Of a DNA stretch of 16,001 bases, positions 13,884 to 16,001 are shown one piece after another (position 1 is the first letter of the stretch; every line of letters starts with the position of its first letter). The stretch is from Flemingiibacterium sp045634005. GTDB lineage: Bacteria > Bacillota > Clostridia > Oscillospirales > CAG-272. The translations under genes were made by a program, and so were the position numbers. The stretch spans positions 1 to 16,001 of the forward strand of contig JAZQZL010000034.1 in NCBI GenBank assembly GCA_045634005.1. The letters run 5' to 3'. The notes below the pieces were generated by a model that was not told where the DNA came from, searched no databases, and saw only the letters and a program-made list of their open reading frames with translations.

Positions 13884-13890
13884 CGAAATT

Positions 13891-15180
13891 ATGAAAAATT
13901 ATGCAAATGAGATGCTATCCTTTATAAAGGCTTCACCGTCCCCCTTTCACGCGGTGGAAAATATAACGTCAACGCTTAAAAATAACGGCTACAGCGAGCT
14001 TTTTGAGGGGGAGGGCTGGGAGATCGTACGCGGCGGAAAATATTTCGTCACACGTAACGGCTCGAGCGCTATAGCCTTTGCCGTACCCGAAAAATGTGAG
14101 GCTCCCAAGTTTATGGTGGTCGCTTCTCACTCTGACTCGCCCACGTTCAAGCTCAAGGACGCGCCCGAGCTTAACGGCGCGTATACGCGCATCAACACAG
14201 AACGTTACGGCGGTATGATACTCGACTCGTGGCTTGACCGTCCGCTTTCTGTGGCAGGACGTGTGATGGTACGCGCGAAGGACGGAATTTCAACGCGCCT
14301 TGTCAACGTTGACCGTGACCTTTTGCTTATTCCGCACGTGGCTATCCATATGGAAAACCCGAATGAGGGCAAGGCGTATAATCCTGCCACCGATATGGTA
14401 CCGCTTTACGGTTCAGCTGCGGCGAAGGGAAGCTTTATGAGCCTTGTTGCCGATGCGGCAGGCGTTTTGGCACAGGACGTTATTTCACACGAGCTGTTTT
14501 TATATAACCGTACCGCGCCGAGCGTATGGGGCGCGGAGAATGAGTATATTTCCTCGCCGAGGCTTGATGATCTTGAATGTGCTTACTCGTCGCTCGTCGC
14601 CATGTGTGACTCCGAGTGTACAGGTGCCGTCAAGGTGATGTTTGTCGCGGACAACGAGGAGGTTGGAAGCGGTACAAAGCAGGGCGCGGATTCTACGTTC
14701 CTTCGTGACGTGCTCTCGCGAATTTGCGACTCGCTTGGCGGCGATATCCGTATCGCGGCGGCGCAGTCGATGATGCTTTCGGCAGATAATGCACACGCAG
14801 TTCACCCTAACAACCCTTCGCTGTCTGACAGCGCACACGCGCCCGAGATGAACAAGGGCATCGTTATCAAATACAATGCCGCACAGAATTACACGACCGA
14901 TGCGGTTTCCGCGGCGGTATTCCGCGAGATATGTGCGCGCGCTGACGTGCCTGTGCAGGTGTTCGCAAACCGCTCCGACAAGCGTGGCGGCTCGACACTC
15001 GGCAACATATCCAACGCGCAGGTATCGATGTCGGCGGTGGATATCGGTCTTGCACAGCTCGCGATGCATTCGTCCTATGAGAGCGCGGGTGCAAGCGACG
15101 TTGAGTATATGATAACGGCGATGGAGAAATTTTATGAAACCGAGCTCACCGTTTGCGGCGGCGACGTTACCATCAAGTGA
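13891..15180 (+). CDS. apeB: M18-family aminopeptidase
   Basis: The 429-residue protein has the length and motifs of M18 aspartyl-type aminopeptidases, which form large cytosolic tetrahedral dodecamers with two zinc ions per subunit. Visible blocks are VVASHSDSPTFKLK with H80, GGMILDSWLDRPLSVAGRV (108-125), SPRLDDLE with the bridging Asp at 226-227, DNEEVGS with the catalytic pair E256 and E257, SADNAHAVHPN with D299, RGGSTLGN (366-372) and LAMHSSYESAG with H393. It removes N-terminal residues from peptides, in many members preferring acidic ones. There is no signal peptide. It has its own promoter with a possible operator, and the DUF3737 gene follows after 8 bases. Together with the M24 enzyme in this window it points to active peptide use. 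Specificity is not readable. Confidence 0.95.
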   Translation: MKNYANEMLSFIKASPSPFHAVENITSTLKNNGYSELFEGEGWEIVRGGKYFVTRNGSSAIAFAVPEKCEAPKFMVVASHSDSPTFKLKDAPELNGAYTRINTERYGGMILDSWLDRPLSVAGRVMVRAKDGISTRLVNVDRDLLLIPHVAIHMENPNEGKAYNPATDMVPLYGSAAAKGSFMSLVADAAGVLAQDVISHELFLYNRTAPSVWGAENEYISSPRLDDLECAYSSLVAMCDSECTGAVKVMFVADNEEVGSGTKQGADSTFLRDVLSRICDSLGGDIRIAAAQSMMLSADNAHAVHPNNPSLSDSAHAPEMNKGIVIKYNAAQNYTTDAVSAAVFREICARADVPVQVFANRSDKRGGSTLGNISNAQVSMSAVDIGLAQLAMHSSYESAGASDVEYMITAMEKFYETELTVCGGDVTIK

Positions 15181-15188
15181 GGCAGAGA

Positions 15189-16001
15189 ATGAAGCTTATA
15201 CAAAACCAAAATTTTTCGTGCGAGCGCGCGCTTTACGCCATCACTGACACGCGTGTCGAGGGGTGCACCTTCGCGGGTGAAGAGGACGGCGAATCCGCGT
15301 TCAAGGAAGCGAAAAACGTAGAGGTGGCAGATTGCCGCTTTGAGCTTCGCTACCCGTTCTGGCACACGCGAGGCTTTACAATATCGCAGTGCACTATGAC
15401 AGAAACCTGCCGCGCGGCGCTTTGGTACGCCGAAGACGGCAAGATTTCAAAGCTTAAGCTGACGGGACCGAAGGCACTTCGCGAGTGCGATAATATCGAA
15501 ATGACCTACAGCACGGCTGTATCCGCCGAATTTGGCTGGAGATGCCGCGATATCAAAATGAAAAACGTAAGCCTCGAGTCTGAATACGTATTTTTTATGA
15601 GCGAGAGGGTACGCCTTGAAAATATAAAATTGAAGGGCAAGTATTCCTTCCAATACGTTGACGGATTACATATAACCGACTCCGAGCTTGACACGAAAGA
15701 CTCCTTCTGGCACGCAAAAAACGTGACTGTGGAGAACAGCACCGTCCGCGGCGAATACCTCGGCTGGTACTCGGAAAACCTAACGCTCAAAAACTGCAAA
15801 ATTATCGGCACACAGCCGTTTTGCTACTGCACGGGACTTAAGCTTGTAAACTGCGAGCTTATTGACTGCGACCTCGCGTTCGAGTATTCCGACGTTGAGG
15901 CGGATACGCACGGACACATTATCTCGGTCAAGAATCCGCGCTCGGGTACTATCGTTGCCGATTCCGTTGGCGAGATAATAAAGTCGGAGGCCAAGCGGTC
16001 T
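15189..16001 (+). CDS. DUF3737 family protein, C-terminus cut by window end
   Basis: The frame stays open from the ATG at 15189 to the window edge (271 residues); family members are about 280 residues, so only a short end should be missing. The start is typical (QNFSCERALYAITDTRVEGC), followed by repeated short strands of the kind NVTVENSTVRGEYLGWYSEN, one turn every 20 or so residues. This regular ladder is expected of a right-handed parallel beta-helix. The end block LAFEYSDVEADTHGHIISVK matches the family ending. The role of DUF3737 is not established; there is no signal peptide or recognised catalytic set. GTGAGG, overlapping the M18 stop codon, serves as ribosome site, and the 8-base gap indicates co-expression with the M18 aminopeptidase. 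Confidence 0.88.
   Translation, partial: MKLIQNQNFSCERALYAITDTRVEGCTFAGEEDGESAFKEAKNVEVADCRFELRYPFWHTRGFTISQCTMTETCRAALWYAEDGKISKLKLTGPKALRECDNIEMTYSTAVSAEFGWRCRDIKMKNVSLESEYVFFMSERVRLENIKLKGKYSFQYVDGLHITDSELDTKDSFWHAKNVTVENSTVRGEYLGWYSENLTLKNCKIIGTQPFCYCTGLKLVNCELIDCDLAFEYSDVEADTHGHIISVKNPRSGTIVADSVGEIIKSEAKRS

Noticed and set aside
13846..13890. GTG start for the M18 aminopeptidase
   Set aside because: It lies between the -35 and -10 boxes and so upstream of the predicted transcript start. The ATG at 13891 has its own ribosome site.
1..16001. CRISPR arrays, tRNA or rRNA genes, insertion sequences, phage or toxin-antitoxin genes
   Set aside because: I looked for regular direct repeats, CCA-ended cloverleaf patterns, transposase or integrase motifs and paired small toxin/antitoxin genes, and saw none. 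Weak or degenerate copies could be missed by eye.

Overview
The window reads as chromosomal DNA of an anaerobic, probably gut-associated Clostridia-class Firmicute. The grounds are AAAGGAG-type ribosome sites before most genes, strong sigma-A promoters, a secreted protein with a cysteine-pair repeat typical of clostridial surface proteins, a DUF3737 protein, and base composition near 50% GC. I see no rRNA, tRNA, CRISPR array, insertion sequence, integrase or phage gene. No gap between genes exceeds about 225 bases. The assignment is inference; there is no phylogenetic marker here.

Layout. (1) 2-1150 (+) is the C-terminal part of a large secreted protein, closed by a strong terminator that also serves the facing gene. 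(2) 5467-1232 (-) is a four-gene run behind a perfect TTGACA-17-TATAAT promoter: an acyl-AMP ligase, an argininosuccinate-lyase-like protein, an acyl carrier protein with an NSL attachment motif, and a membrane-anchored NERD-domain protein. (3) 8225-5690 (-) is a two-gene unit: an anchored protein of unknown function and an M24 Xaa-Pro aminopeptidase, ending in a hairpin terminator. (4) 8447-11703 (+) holds a PLP aminotransferase, a TagO/WecA-like sugar-phosphate transferase and an overlapping membrane-anchored unknown. (5) 12744-11683 (-) is a tightly packed trio of small unknown genes behind a sequence that fits the sporulation sigma-K consensus. (6) 12818-16001 (+) holds a YfcE-type phosphodiesterase, a two-helix membrane protein, an M18 aminopeptidase with its own promoter, and a DUF3737 protein cut by the window end.

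How the genes may work together. Two aminopeptidases and an aminotransferase suggest peptide and amino-acid use. The TagO-like enzyme starts a cell-surface polymer. The two places most likely to hold something undescribed are the ligase/lyase/carrier-protein cluster, where the lyase departs from true ArgH at several expected positions and no other arginine gene is nearby, and the small-gene trio with a possible late-sporulation promoter. Neither function can be proved from sequence alone. Most of the rest is ordinary housekeeping.
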